Of a stretch of 64,000 nt of DNA, positions 42,544 through 51,094 are shown one piece after another (position 1 is the first letter of the stretch; every line of letters begins with the position of its first letter). This stretch comes from Terriglobia bacterium (GTDB lineage: Bacteria; Acidobacteriota; UBA6911): the NCBI GenBank assembly GCA_020072565.1, contig JAIQGI010000008.1, positions 62,001 to 126,000 of the forward strand, in the 5' to 3' direction. The notes below the pieces were generated by a model that had not been told where the DNA came from, searched no databases, and was given only the letters and a program-made list of their open reading frames with translations. The position numbers and the translations under genes were made by a program.

Positions 42544-42717
42544 GCGCTGCCGCTCGATACCCGGCTAGAAGGGGATGTCCCAGACGTTCCCTTGTTGTTT
42601 TGTCCCTCCGACAAATCGCGTCACCACAATCCATGTCCGCATGAAAGGTCCCGGTTTTTCGTGAGCAGTGTTATACTGCCTGATAAAACAACCAGAAAAG
42701 GCGGATGAAGCTGCAGT

Positions 42718-43089
42718 TTGGCCTGCAGTCTCACTTCGGGAATCGGAGTGCGCTTGACGCTGAAGAGCTTGCCTCAGACACTGTCCCAGGACACTGCTTC
42801 CTGCCTTTATCGGGTGATGCAGGAGAGTCTGCGCAACGCCGCCAGACACGCGCGCACCCAGCGCATCTCGGTGAGCCTTACGGGATCGGCGCGAGATCTC
42901 AGCCTCTCCGTCAGAGATTGGGGCGTCGGCTTCAATCCCGAGATTCTGAGAGCCGGGCGCGGAGGCCTCGGCATAGTCGGGATGAAGGAGCGTGCGCGCC
43001 TGGTGAACGGGACCTTGCATCTTCACTCCAGGCCGGGGCAGGGGACGCAGGTCGTAGTCCGGCTGCCGCTTGCGGAGGTCAGGCAATGA
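42718..43089 (+). pseudogene. Truncated NarX-type histidine kinase (ATPase domain only)
   Basis: The 123-codon frame contains the tail of a histidine kinase: GIGVRLTLKSLPQTLSQDTA, CLYRVMQESLRNAARHARTQ (N-box), LSVRDWGVGFNPEI (G1), GRGGLGIVGMKERARLVNG (G2) and LHSRPGQGTQVVVRLPL. The HisKA_3 dimerisation domain with its phospho-accepting histidine and any sensor region are missing. A TGA in the same frame at 42706 prevents extension. It overlaps the response-regulator ATG by 4 bp as an intact kinase would. A TTG at 42718 or GTG nearby could still yield a small ATPase domain, but autophosphorylation would be impossible. Confidence 0.75.
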
Positions 43090-43748
43090 CACGCACCAGC
43101 ATCCTGCTGGCTGACGACCACACTTTGGTGCTGGAGGGATTGAAGAAGCTCCTCGCGCCGGAGTTTGAACTGGTCGGAATGGTTAAGGATGGCCGCGCCC
43201 TGTTGGCTGCCGCCGGCAAGCTGATGCCCGATGTAGTACTTTTGGACATTTCGATGCCCCTGCTGAATGGCTTGGAGGCGGCCCGCCAACTGAAGAAGAT
43301 GCTGCCGGATGTACAGATTGTTTTCCTGACCATGCACTCGGAAAAAGTCTACGTTACCGAAGCGTTCCGCGCCGGCGCTTCCGGATACCTGCTGAAGAGC
43401 TCGGCGGCTTCGGAACTCGTGTTTGCCATCCGGGAAGTGGTAAAGGGGCGATTCTACGTGACTCCCCTTGTTGCCAAAGACGTGCTATGCACTCTTCTGG
43501 ATCAGCCCCGGAGACCGCACCCGGCTGCGCGCCCGGGCTCTGCCGAAAATCTGACTTCGCGCCAGCGCGAGGTGCTGCAGCTGGTTGCCGAGGGGTGTGC
43601 CAACAAAGAGATCGCCGAAATCATGAAGATCTCCATCAAAACCGTAGAGTTCCACAAGTCGGCAATTATGCAGAAGCTTGGGCTGCACGGCACGGCCGAA
43701 CTGACCAAGTACGCGCTCAAGCACGGCATTGCCGGCGAAACCGAGTAG
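43086..43748 (+). CDS. NarL/FixJ-family response regulator
   Basis: A 220-residue two-domain regulator. The receiver has ILLADDHTLVLEGLKKLL (acidic pair DD), the phospho-acceptor in VVLLDISMPLLNGLEAARQL, the switch Thr in IVFLTMHSEKVYV and Lys in SGYLLKSSAA. The C-terminal LuxR-type helix-turn-helix reads ENLTSRQREVLQLVAEGCAN, KEIAEIMKISIKTVEFHKS, AIMQKLGLHGTAELTKYALK. It is complete and overlaps the decayed kinase by 4 bp, so its phosphate source must now be another kinase or a small molecule. It is one candidate for binding the tandem boxes at 29.14, 50.07 and 54.30 kb, purely by family. Confidence 0.93.
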   Translation: MTRTSILLADDHTLVLEGLKKLLAPEFELVGMVKDGRALLAAAGKLMPDVVLLDISMPLLNGLEAARQLKKMLPDVQIVFLTMHSEKVYVTEAFRAGASGYLLKSSAASELVFAIREVVKGRFYVTPLVAKDVLCTLLDQPRRPHPAARPGSAENLTSRQREVLQLVAEGCANKEIAEIMKISIKTVEFHKSAIMQKLGLHGTAELTKYALKHGIAGETE

Positions 43749-43917
43749 TTCTTGGCACGTTGCTCTCGGATCTTTGCCCATCGTCGCATGGAATGGTGCG
43801 TCCTTCTTTGGGTCGACGACCGTGAAGCTTCCGTTGGTCCCAGGGAAATGGCCGGGAGGCCGGTTCTTCGCGGTTGTGATACTATTGGCATGATTGAGGA
43901 TAAAAGGAGACCCGGAG

Positions 43918-44661
43918 ATGAAAACGATTGTACTGCTCAGGCACGGCGAGAGCACCTGGAACCGGGAGAATCGGTTTACCGGATGGACAGATGTCGGCCT
44001 CAGTGAAAAAGGAATGGAGGAAGCGCTCGAGGCTGGTCGTGTGCTGACTCGTGAGGGATTTACCTTCGACGTGGCCTATACCTCGGTGCTCAAGCGTGCC
44101 GTCAAGACGCTCTGGATCGTGCTCGAGGAGATGGACCTGATGTGGATCCCGGTCTACCGCAGTTGGCGCCTGAACGAGCGCCATTACGGAGCGCTTCAGG
44201 GTCTCAACAAGGCCCAAGTTGCAGCCCGGCATGGGGAGGCGCAGACCAAGCTCTGGCGCCGAAGTTACCACGTGCGGCCTCCCGCCCTGACTCCTGACGA
44301 CGAGCGTTTTCCGGGCAGAGACCGGCGCTATGCCGGCCTGACGCCGGACCAACTCCCGCTCACGGAATGCCTCGAGGACACAGTGACCCGTTTTCTGCCC
44401 TATTGGGAAGAGACGATTGCGCCGGCCGTCCGCCGGGGCGACCGCACATTGATTGCGGCGCATGGCAACAGCCTGCGCGCGCTCGTCAAGCATCTCGACG
44501 GCGTTTCTGATGAGGCGATCGTGGATCTCAACATTCCCACCGGGATCCCGCTCGTCTACGAGTTGAACGACGATCTCACTCCCATTCGGAGCCGTTACCT
44601 GGGAGATGAGGCCGCCATCAAAGAGGCGACTCAGAAAGTTGCGAACCAGTTGAAAGGGTAG
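43918..44661 (+). CDS. gpmA: 2,3-bisphosphoglycerate-dependent phosphoglycerate mutase
   Basis: A 247-residue glycolytic enzyme interconverting 3- and 2-phosphoglycerate. The catalytic histidine lies in [19 protein letters not shown]. Other motifs: [52 protein letters not shown], and the second histidine in [29 protein letters not shown] near the C-terminus is family-specific. The ATG at 43918 has AAGGAG eight bases upstream. Confidence 0.96.
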   Translation: MKTIVLLRHGESTWNRENRFTGWTDVGLSEKGMEEALEAGRVLTREGFTFDVAYTSVLKRAVKTLWIVLEEMDLMWIPVYRSWRLNERHYGALQGLNKAQVAARHGEAQTKLWRRSYHVRPPALTPDDERFPGRDRRYAGLTPDQLPLTECLEDTVTRFLPYWEETIAPAVRRGDRTLIAAHGNSLRALVKHLDGVSDEAIVDLNIPTGIPLVYELNDDLTPIRSRYLGDEAAIKEATQKVANQLKG

Positions 44662-44789
44662 GAGGAACCGGCCAGGGGAGTCGGCGGCGCCGCGGTGTTC
44701 GCACCTGCTGTACCTGAGCGTCCGGGCCGCGATTCTCCTCGCACGAAACCGATTGCACTTTGTCGTTAACAGGATCCAGGAGGCAGGAC

Positions 44790-45905
44790 ATGATTATTGG
44801 TGTGCCCAGAGAAACGCACCGCCACGAGCACCGTGTTGGGCTCACTCCCCTGGCCGTGGCCCGCTTGATCCAGCAGGGCCAGACGGTTCTGGTCGAGAAG
44901 GAAGCCGGACTGACAGCCCATTTTTCGGATCGGGAATATCAAAAGGTAGGTGCCCAGATCGTCTATGACGCCATGGAAGTCTACAAGCGTGCCGACCTCA
45001 TCTGCCGGGTCAGCGTACTCACACCCCAGGAACTGGACCTGCTGAAAACGGGAGCGATCGTTTGCGGATTCCTGCATCTGGCGGTCGCCACGCGGGAGAT
45101 GGCGTCGCGGCTGATGGATCTTAAGGCTACCCTGATCGGCTATGAAATCATCCGTGATGCCGACGGCGATCTTCCGGTTCTGGTCCCTTTCAGCGAAATG
45201 GCGGGACAGATGGCGGTCCACATCGCGGCACACTTCCTGCAGAATGAGGTGGGCGGCCGCGGCGTCCTTATCGGCAACGTTACCGGCGTGCCGCCGGCCA
45301 CGGTCCTCGTCCTGGGAGCGGGCACGGTCGGGAGCACCGCAGCGCGCCAGGCGCTGGCCAGCGGGGCGCATGTGATCATCCTCGATGCCGACCTGGCCAA
45401 ACTGCGGGCTCTGAACCGGGAGCTTGGAGGGCTGGCGGTCACGGTGATGGGAGGGCTAGACCGTCTGGAGAAGTACACCTCGATCGCCGATGTCGTGATT
45501 GGGGCCGTGCTCATTCCCGGGGCGCGTGCGCCTTTTGTGGTCACCGAGGAGATGGTCAAGGCGATGAAGCCCGGCAGCGTGATCATCGACGCCTCCATCG
45601 ATCAGGGCGGTTGCGTGGAAACCAGCCGGCCGACGACACTGGATCGTCCCACGTTCGTCACCCACAGCGTGGTGCATTACTGTGTTCCCAACATGACCGC
45701 CAACATCGCCCGCACCGCCTCGCGTGCGCTTGCGAATGCGGCGATTCCATACATAATTGAACTCTCCGAAAAAGGGCTCGAGAGCGTGCTGCGGGATGAT
45801 CCCGGACTGGCTGCGGGCGTGTACATGTACAAGGGCAAGATGGTGAACGAAGGGGCAGGTTCTACCCTGGGCATCAAAACCACGCCGCTGCTCGAGCTGT
45901 TTTGA
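44790..45905 (+). CDS. ald: Alanine dehydrogenase
   Basis: A 371-residue enzyme catalysing NAD-dependent interconversion of L-alanine with pyruvate and ammonia. It starts MIIGVPRETHRHEHRVGLTP, with VEKEAGLTAHFSDREYQKVG, the catalytic His region GFLHLAVATREM, the NAD-binding loop VLVLGAGTVGSTAARQALAS, and SVIIDASIDQGGCVETSRPT, VVHYCVPNMTANIARTAS. The ATG at 44790 has AGGAGG in front. In acidobacteria it may support alanine use as carbon and nitrogen source or redox balance. The CoA-transferase follows by 79 bp on the same strand. Confidence 0.95.
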   Translation: MIIGVPRETHRHEHRVGLTPLAVARLIQQGQTVLVEKEAGLTAHFSDREYQKVGAQIVYDAMEVYKRADLICRVSVLTPQELDLLKTGAIVCGFLHLAVATREMASRLMDLKATLIGYEIIRDADGDLPVLVPFSEMAGQMAVHIAAHFLQNEVGGRGVLIGNVTGVPPATVLVLGAGTVGSTAARQALASGAHVIILDADLAKLRALNRELGGLAVTVMGGLDRLEKYTSIADVVIGAVLIPGARAPFVVTEEMVKAMKPGSVIIDASIDQGGCVETSRPTTLDRPTFVTHSVVHYCVPNMTANIARTASRALANAAIPYIIELSEKGLESVLRDDPGLAAGVYMYKGKMVNEGAGSTLGIKTTPLLELF

Positions 45906-45984
45906 AGCACTGAGAAGAGCATCGCCCAGTCCGTCAAATACAGTCCTTATCTAACAGAAATCATATGCTGACAGGTGGATTCTC

Positions 45985-47283
45985 ATGAACTGGTTGGACG
46001 ACTACAAATCCAAGTTGAAGAGCCCGGCAGATGCCGTCCAAATGATCAAGTGCGGCCACCGGGTTTACTATGGAGGGAATGCGGCCATTCCCAAAGCTCT
46101 GGTGCGGGCGCTGGCGGAGCGCCGCGAAGAACTTCAGGACGTGCAACTCAATCACGTTCTGCTGCTCGGGCAAGACCCGCTGTCGGCCGAAAACATGAAG
46201 GGGCATTTCCGGCACAATTCGCTCTTCGTGGGACCTGCCGACCGCGAGGCGGTGAATGATGGGAGGGCCGACTACCTGCCGATCTTTCTGCACCAGATTC
46301 CACGCCTCTTCCGCGACGGCATCGTGCCCCTGGACGTAACCATGGTGCAGACTTCGCCCCCGGACGAACATGGCTTCATGAGCCTGGGCGTGGAGACTCT
46401 GGCTTCGAAAGCCGCCTGCCAGATGGCCAAAACCGTGATCGTTCAGGTGAACGAGAAGATGCCCCGGATCCTGGGCGACTCGTTCATCCATATAAACCGG
46501 GTCAACGCCATCGTCGAGCACACTGAACCGCTGCCGACCTTGCAAGTCAAGCCGTCCTCCGACGTCGAGAAGGCCATCGCCGGGCACATTATCCCCCTCA
46601 TCCGGCCGGCCTCGACGGTCCAAATGGGAATCGGCGGGATACCCGATGCGGTGTACGAGTCCATGGACGGCAATCTGGAATTGGGCGTCCACACGGAGAT
46701 GATTTCCGATCGCGCCATGCGCGCCATCCAGCGCGGCGTGGTGACCGGGAATCAGAAGACGCTCCATCAAGGCAAGGTGGTCATCACCTTTGCGCTCGGA
46801 AGCGAAGAATTGTACAGTTTCCTGAACAACAACCCGCTCATCGAGTCTCACCCCGTCGAGCATGTCAACGATCCTTTCATCATCAGCCAGAATGACAACA
46901 TGGTGGCGATCAACTCTGCCATCGAGATCGACCTTACCGGACAGGTGTGCTCGGATTCGGTTGGGCCCTACATCTATTCCGGATTCGGCGGACAGGTGGA
47001 TTTCATCCGCGGGGCTGCACGTTCCAAGGGCGGCCGGCCCATCATCGCGCTTCCTGCCACAGCCAAGGGTGGGGAAATGTCGCGCATTGCTCCCTTCCTC
47101 AAGCAGGGCGCGGGTGTGGTTACGAGCCGCGCAGACGTGCACTATGTGGTCACCGAATACGGGGTTGCGAATCTCTTCGGCAAAAACCTGCGGGAGAGGG
47201 CCGAGGCGCTGATCAGCATCGCCCATCCCAGATTCCAGGATGAACTCGAAAGGGCCGCGAAGGAAAGGAAACTCCTGCCATAG
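45985..47283 (+). CDS. Acetyl-CoA hydrolase/transferase family protein (4-hydroxybutyrate CoA-transferase-like)
   Basis: A 432-residue family I CoA-transferase. It has the CoA-binding GIGGIPDAVYESM motif, the probable catalytic glutamate in LGVHTEMISDRAMRAIQRG, and DLTGQVCSDSVGPYIYSGFG followed by GQVDFIRGAARSKGGRPIIA and VTEYGVANLFGKNLRERA at the C-terminus. The family moves CoA between acetate, butyrate or 4-hydroxybutyrate, or hydrolyses acetyl-CoA. The exact acid cannot be told. AGGTGG lies six bases before the ATG. Confidence 0.88.
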   Translation: MNWLDDYKSKLKSPADAVQMIKCGHRVYYGGNAAIPKALVRALAERREELQDVQLNHVLLLGQDPLSAENMKGHFRHNSLFVGPADREAVNDGRADYLPIFLHQIPRLFRDGIVPLDVTMVQTSPPDEHGFMSLGVETLASKAACQMAKTVIVQVNEKMPRILGDSFIHINRVNAIVEHTEPLPTLQVKPSSDVEKAIAGHIIPLIRPASTVQMGIGGIPDAVYESMDGNLELGVHTEMISDRAMRAIQRGVVTGNQKTLHQGKVVITFALGSEELYSFLNNNPLIESHPVEHVNDPFIISQNDNMVAINSAIEIDLTGQVCSDSVGPYIYSGFGGQVDFIRGAARSKGGRPIIALPATAKGGEMSRIAPFLKQGAGVVTSRADVHYVVTEYGVANLFGKNLRERAEALISIAHPRFQDELERAAKERKLLP

Positions 47284-47346
47284 AAAACCGCGAAAAAGAC
47301 AAAAAATATTTCGTGTGTTTCGGGGCTGCGAAGCCTGCAGCAGAAA

Positions 47347-48246
47347 TCAGACTTGTTTGCCCAGAGGTGATGTCCTTTTGCGGTCGGAGCCGGTTTGGGC
47401 TGCCGGCAGGGACGATGTGTCTTCCTGGATGACGTAATGCCGCCGCCAGCGTCGCGGGGAGACGAGCGCAGCGACAAAGAAGATCAGCGTGGCGAGCAGA
47501 ACGATCGTTGCGCCGGAGGCAGTGTTGAGCTTATCGGAAAGCAGCAGTCCCCCCAGTGTGCTCCCCACGCCGATGGCGATCGCCAAGACCATCATGCGCC
47601 GGAAATTCTCCGTAAGCTGGTAGGCGGCGGCCGCGGGGGTCACCATGAGCGCCGAAACCAGCACGATCCCCACCACCTTGATCGACAGCACCACGGTAAG
47701 CGCGATCAGGCTGATCAGCAAGAAGTAGATCCTGGCGGCCGGCACTCCCGTCACAGCCGCCATTTCCGCATCGAAAGTCACGAACAGCAGTTCCTTGAAA
47801 AAGAGCAGCACCAGGCCCAGGACGACCCCGCTCAATCCCAGAATGATCCAGACATCGTCCCGGCTGACAGCCAGGATACTTCCGAAAAGGTAGCCGAACA
47901 GGTCGACGTTGTATCCGTGCATGAGCCCGATCAGGAGAATTCCGAGTGCCATCGTCGAGGCGAAAAAGATCCCCACTGCCGTGTCCTCCTTGACCCGGCC
48001 CTTGCGCGCCACCAGGCCGATACCCCAAGCCGTCCCCAGGCAGAAAATCACGGCGGTCAGAACCGGATTGAGCTTGAGGAAGAACCCCAAGGCCACGCCT
48101 CCGAAGCTGGCATGTGCGATCCCCGCCCCGATGAACGAAAGCCCCTTCAGAACGACGTAAGTGCCGATGATGGCGCACACGATGCCGATCAGAGTGCCGG
48201 CAAACAGAGCGCGCTGCATGTAATGGTAGCCGAGTAACTCCATCAT
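47347..48246 (-). CDS. znuB: Metal (zinc/manganese) ABC transporter permease
   Basis: A 299-residue inner-membrane subunit with about eight TM helices. Motifs of the metal-type permeases: RALFAGTLIGIVCAIIGTYV, VLKGLSFIGAGIAHASFGGV, GFFLKLNPVLTAVIFCLGTA, and the coupling-loop region EMAAVTGVPAARIYFLLISL, ALTVVLSIKVVGIVLVSALM, VTPAAAAYQLTENFRRMMVL. The start at 48246 overlaps the ATPase stop as ATGA. The C-terminal 45 residues after the last helix are polar and basic (SPRRWRRHYVIQED). It is the last gene of a three-gene transport operon. Confidence 0.92.
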   Translation of the reverse strand: MMELLGYHYMQRALFAGTLIGIVCAIIGTYVVLKGLSFIGAGIAHASFGGVALGFFLKLNPVLTAVIFCLGTAWGIGLVARKGRVKEDTAVGIFFASTMALGILLIGLMHGYNVDLFGYLFGSILAVSRDDVWIILGLSGVVLGLVLLFFKELLFVTFDAEMAAVTGVPAARIYFLLISLIALTVVLSIKVVGIVLVSALMVTPAAAAYQLTENFRRMMVLAIAIGVGSTLGGLLLSDKLNTASGATIVLLATLIFFVAALVSPRRWRRHYVIQEDTSSLPAAQTGSDRKRTSPLGKQV

Positions 48247-49025
48247 CGTTCTTTTTCCACTACCAGATGAGGCACACGCCCGTGATGGAAAAACATCGCG
48301 TCGCACCCGTACATGGTCGAGAGTTCGTCCGAGCCCAGCACTTCAGCGGGGCGCCCGTGTGCGACCAGACGCCGGTTGATGCAGACGACGCCTTCCACAT
48401 AGGAAGCGACTACGCCGACATCATGGGAAACGACCAGCATGGTAATGCCGCCGGCGTGCAGCGCCTTCAGAAGCTCATAGAGGCCTTCGCTCGACGCCAC
48501 ATCCACGCCCGTCGTCGGTTCGTCCAGCAGCAGCAGATCCGGCTCGTTGGCAAGGGCGCGCGCCAGGAAAGCGCGCTGCCTCTGCCCGCCTGAGAGGCGC
48601 CTGATGGGACGATCGGCCAGGTCGGCGATTCCCACGCGATTCATGGCTTCCATCGCGGCGGCACGGTCCCTTGCGGAAGGGCGGCGGAACAGGCCCATGC
48701 GGCCATACCGGCCCATGAGTACGACTTCCCCCACGTTTACCGGGAAGTTCAAGTCTACAGACATGATCTGCGGCACATAGCCGATCCGGCGCCGTTCGCC
48801 TTCGAGAGCTGCCGGGCTCTTCCCGAACACCCGGACCCTCCCGCTCACCGGGTGAACCAGGCCGAGAATAACCTGCAGCAGGGTGGTTTTGCCCGCGCCG
48901 TTCGGGCCTATGATGGCCAGAAAGCTGCCGGCAGGCACAGTGAGGCTCACGTCGTCGAGCGCCAGGAGATCCTGGAACGCGACATTGACATGGTCCAGCT
49001 CAATGATCGGATTGGTTGGGTTCAT
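48243..49025 (-). CDS. znuC: Metal (zinc/manganese) ABC transporter ATP-binding protein
   Basis: A 260-residue ABC ATPase. Walker A is IIGPNGAGKTTLLQVILGL, the Q-loop is YVPQ, the signature is RRLSGGQRQRAFLARALAN, Walker B is DLLLLDEPTTGVDV and the H-loop is LVVSHDVGVV. SVDLNFPVNVGEVVLMG after the Q-loop is characteristic of zinc/manganese importers. It follows the binding protein by 27 bp and overlaps the permease. ATP hydrolysis here drives uptake across the inner membrane. Confidence 0.94.
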   Translation of the reverse strand: MNPTNPIIELDHVNVAFQDLLALDDVSLTVPAGSFLAIIGPNGAGKTTLLQVILGLVHPVSGRVRVFGKSPAALEGERRRIGYVPQIMSVDLNFPVNVGEVVLMGRYGRMGLFRRPSARDRAAAMEAMNRVGIADLADRPIRRLSGGQRQRAFLARALANEPDLLLLDEPTTGVDVASSEGLYELLKALHAGGITMLVVSHDVGVVASYVEGVVCINRRLVAHGRPAEVLGSDELSTMYGCDAMFFHHGRVPHLVVEKER

Positions 49026-49052
49026 CGCTCTCGCTTCCTTCCCCGCTGACGG

Positions 49053-49946
49053 CTAGCGCAAAGCCATGCTGATCTGACTCAAGTTGTAGCGCATGAGATC
49101 GAGATATCTATAGTCGGGCGGCCGCCCGAGTGGATTCAAGAGCAACACGCGCGCTCCGGATTCTTCGGCAATCACTTCCGCCGCCTTGGTGGAAAACTGA
49201 GGTTCTGCGAAGATCACCCTGGCCTTGATCTCCCTGGCCTTCCGGACAATGGCGGCGATTTCCGCCGGGGACGGTTCCTGCCCAGGGCTGCGTTCGATGA
49301 CGGCCGTTTCTTCCAGGCCATAATCAGCGGCGAAATAGGACCAGGCGGCGTGAAAAGCTATGAATCGCCGGCTGGAAAATCCGGCCACGGCTGTGCGGAT
49401 TTCCTCGTCAAGCCTGCGCAACTCGCGCTGGAACCTGTCGGCGTTGGCACGATAGATTTCCGCTCCTGCCGGGTCGGCAGTCACCAGTGCCTCGCGAATC
49501 TTCTCTGCCTGGCGCATCGCGTCCACCGGACTGAGCCACGTGTGCGGATTTCCGCCCGGCTCGTCGGCGTCGCCGGAAAGTATCTTCAAGCCCTCGCTGA
49601 CCGTAACGACCGTCAGATGGGGATTGTCGGCGGCCGAGATGACCTTGCCCGCCCAGAACTCCAGCCCGACCCCGTTCAGCACGAGAACGCGGGCGCGCGT
49701 CACCGCCTTCAACTGTGCCGGAGTGAGATCGTAGGTGTGCGGGCTTGCTCCGGCGGGCACCAGCACCTCTACTTGAACACGCTCGCCGCCCACCTGCCGC
49801 GCGAAGTCCGCCAGAGGCAAAATGCTGGCAACCACCGGCACCCGGGTATCCTGCATTTTGGAGCCTTTCGAATTGACGCACCCCCCTGCACCCAGACTCA
49901 AGGATATCAGCAGCGACATTGCGGCGAAAACGCGGTCTCCCGGCAT
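49053..49946 (-). CDS. znuA: Metal (zinc/manganese) ABC transporter substrate-binding lipoprotein
   Basis: A 297-residue periplasmic binding protein of cluster 9. The signal peptide ends in a lipobox (SLGAGGC), so it is probably membrane-anchored. Metal ligands are in PAGASPHTYDLTPAQLKAV, GNPHTWLSPVDAMR and FIAFHAAWSYFAADYGLEE, with the last acidic ligand in RVIFAEPQFSTKAAEVIAEE. There is no His-rich loop, which is more common in high-affinity zinc proteins, so Mn is not excluded. The ATG at 49946 is preferred; a GTG at 49952 has no usable spacing to GAGG. Confidence 0.92.
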   Translation of the reverse strand: MPGDRVFAAMSLLISLSLGAGGCVNSKGSKMQDTRVPVVASILPLADFARQVGGERVQVEVLVPAGASPHTYDLTPAQLKAVTRARVLVLNGVGLEFWAGKVISAADNPHLTVVTVSEGLKILSGDADEPGGNPHTWLSPVDAMRQAEKIREALVTADPAGAEIYRANADRFQRELRRLDEEIRTAVAGFSSRRFIAFHAAWSYFAADYGLEETAVIERSPGQEPSPAEIAAIVRKAREIKARVIFAEPQFSTKAAEVIAEESGARVLLLNPLGRPPDYRYLDLMRYNLSQISMALR

Positions 49947-49985
49947 CCACACCTCGTCTCTACAGCCGCTCGGGCCGTTGAATCA

Positions 49986-50010
49986 GGAAAACTAGATTAT
50001 ACATGTTTCC
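49986..50010 (-). promoter_or_regulatory. Promoter and candidate Zur/Fur-type operator of znuABC
   Basis: On the minus strand a TATAAT (50001-49996) lies about 50 bp before znuA. It sits in the middle of a 25-bp imperfect palindrome whose arms are GGAAA and TTTCC, with symmetric bases near the centre. Metalloregulators of the Fur/Zur family bind palindromes of this size over promoters, so repression by bound metal is likely. This is inferred. Confidence 0.45.
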
Positions 50011-50070
50011 ATGAGCTTACTGGCCCAAAAGCTCCCGGCTCCTGTTCGATCGCCAGGCTTCGCTCTGCGG

Positions 50071-50110
50071 CTAAGGAAAATTCCCGGATCTACCAGGGAT
50101 TTGCCTAGTG
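50071..50110 (+). promoter_or_regulatory. Tandem AGGGAnTTnCCTA boxes, locus B
   Basis: Box 1 is TAAGGAAAATTCCC (50072-50085), and box 2 is CCAGGGATTTGCCTAG (50093-50108), centres about 21.5 bp apart, followed by TGTTC. A possible -10 (TACACT) is at 50132-50137. It matches loci A and C in sequence and spacing and precedes a structured leader and a zinc-ribbon gene. Confidence 0.65.
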
Positions 50111-50149
50111 TTCTGCCGTGCACCGACTGACTACACTCGTTTTCACCAT

Positions 50150-50238
50150 GAAATTCCGCAAGGTGTCCCACCTTTACCAATTCCGCAACACCAACCTCTG
50201 GTCATGGGGGCAAACCGAGTTGAGGCGGTTTGGCCCCC
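50150..50238 (+). ncRNA. Candidate structured leader RNA, copy B
   Basis: A stretch similar to 54381-54467: TTCCGCAA, GTCCCACCT, CAAT and CCGCAACA words in the same order, leading to a hairpin at 50206-50238. The hairpin stem is GGGGGC plus AAACC paired with GGTTT and GCCCCC (one bulged G). Its loop GAGTTGAGGC is identical in the other copy although the stem bases differ. A small hairpin (AAGGTG-TCC-CACCTT) lies at its 5' side. It ends 42 bp before the zinc-ribbon ATG, so a cis-regulatory role is likely. Confidence 0.55.
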
Positions 50239-50280
50239 GAGCAGAGCCCCGGCAGAGTGGGGAGGGAAATGGGAGGCATC

Positions 50281-50535
50281 ATGAACTGTCATCGTTGTAA
50301 CGGCCTGATGTATCGGATGGAATTGCGGGACAGCAAGGGATTCGAACGACTCAAGGCTCTGGTGTGCGTGATCTGCGGTGAAATCGTGGATCCGGTGATT
50401 GCCGTCAATCGTCAAAGAGACCTGTCCCTGAAGGTGCGTCTGCCGAAACGCGCGGCCCGCCTCGGAAAATATTGGAAAAAACTCGGACGATTGCCAATCA
50501 GCCCCGGCGGAGTCGAACACGAGATTCGGCCCTGA
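50281..50535 (+). CDS. Small zinc-ribbon protein, 84 aa
   Basis: Reads MNCHRCNGLMYRMELRDSKG, FERLKALVCVICGEIVDPVI, then a basic tail with KVRLPKRAARLGKYWKKLGR. The two CxxC pairs (CHRC and CVIC) about 25 residues apart make a zinc ribbon; the lysine/arginine-rich tail suggests nucleic-acid binding. GGGAGG lies just before the start. The family is not recognised beyond the fold. It shares promoter boxes and a leader RNA type with the loci at 29.1 and 54.3 kb and is divergent from znuABC. Zinc binding is inferred. Confidence 0.7.
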   Translation: MNCHRCNGLMYRMELRDSKGFERLKALVCVICGEIVDPVIAVNRQRDLSLKVRLPKRAARLGKYWKKLGRLPISPGGVEHEIRP

Positions 50536-50738
50536 AAACAGCTGCAGTTGGTCTTATGTCCAGACGGATCCAGGGGAAAAGCTTCGGGTTGAGGGCGGGA
50601 CGGGAGAATCTTCTCCGGTGGCCAGAGGCCTCTCGCCATAAAAATCGACAAATCATTTCGCTCGACAGTCTCTCCAAAGCCCGCTCGTGACGAAAGACAT
50701 GGTGGCTCAATGCATTAGGAACGCTTGACCGCTTCCGC

Positions 50739-51008
50739 ATGTTTTCGTGGGAATCCCTTCATTCAATCGCGGTGGGGGGCATCGCCGCGCATGTCACTGA
50801 GTTGGCCGCCGCGCTCCAGCGGCAAGGACATGACGTTCACATTTTTGCAAGGCTCGGCTATGGCGGGAACAGCGTCCACCGGATTGACGGCGTCTGGTAC
50901 CATTTTGAATGGGCCCGATGGATGGGGCGGAACGGCCGGGCAGCCGCGGAGACCACCTTCACCTGGGACAAGATTGCCGATCTGACGCTGAGCTGTTACC
51001 AGTCGTAG
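50739..51008 (+). pseudogene. GT4 glycosyltransferase with large internal deletion
   Basis: The N-terminal part reads MFSWESLHSIAVGGIAAHVT, ELAAALQRQGHDVHIFARLG and RIDGVWYHFE, the first strands of a GT4 glycosyltransferase related to glycogen synthases. The frame then continues directly with RWMGRNGRAAAETTFTWDKI and ADLTLSCYQS, which is the final C-terminal helix of the same family. Some 300 residues, including the whole nucleotide-sugar domain, are missing, with the frame preserved. The full-length gene normally stands beside DUF4912 and GH57 genes, exactly the two genes that follow here. Confidence 0.7.
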
Positions 51009-51094
51009 ACGTTGCGCTTCCGGCATCCGGCCTCCGGCTTTTGTGCTAAACGGGATGGAAGCGCATGGCCCGAAGCCCCGTGCGGCGCCACTTT

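Noticed and set aside
42565-42660. Insertion-sequence or REP remnant suggested by AGGGGATGTCCCAGACG
   Set aside because: Only one short stretch is seen, with no partner repeat and no transposase piece, so it cannot be supported.
45961-47226. A 421-codon open frame antisense to the CoA-transferase
   Set aside because: Shadow of a clear gene; no start signal and no family.
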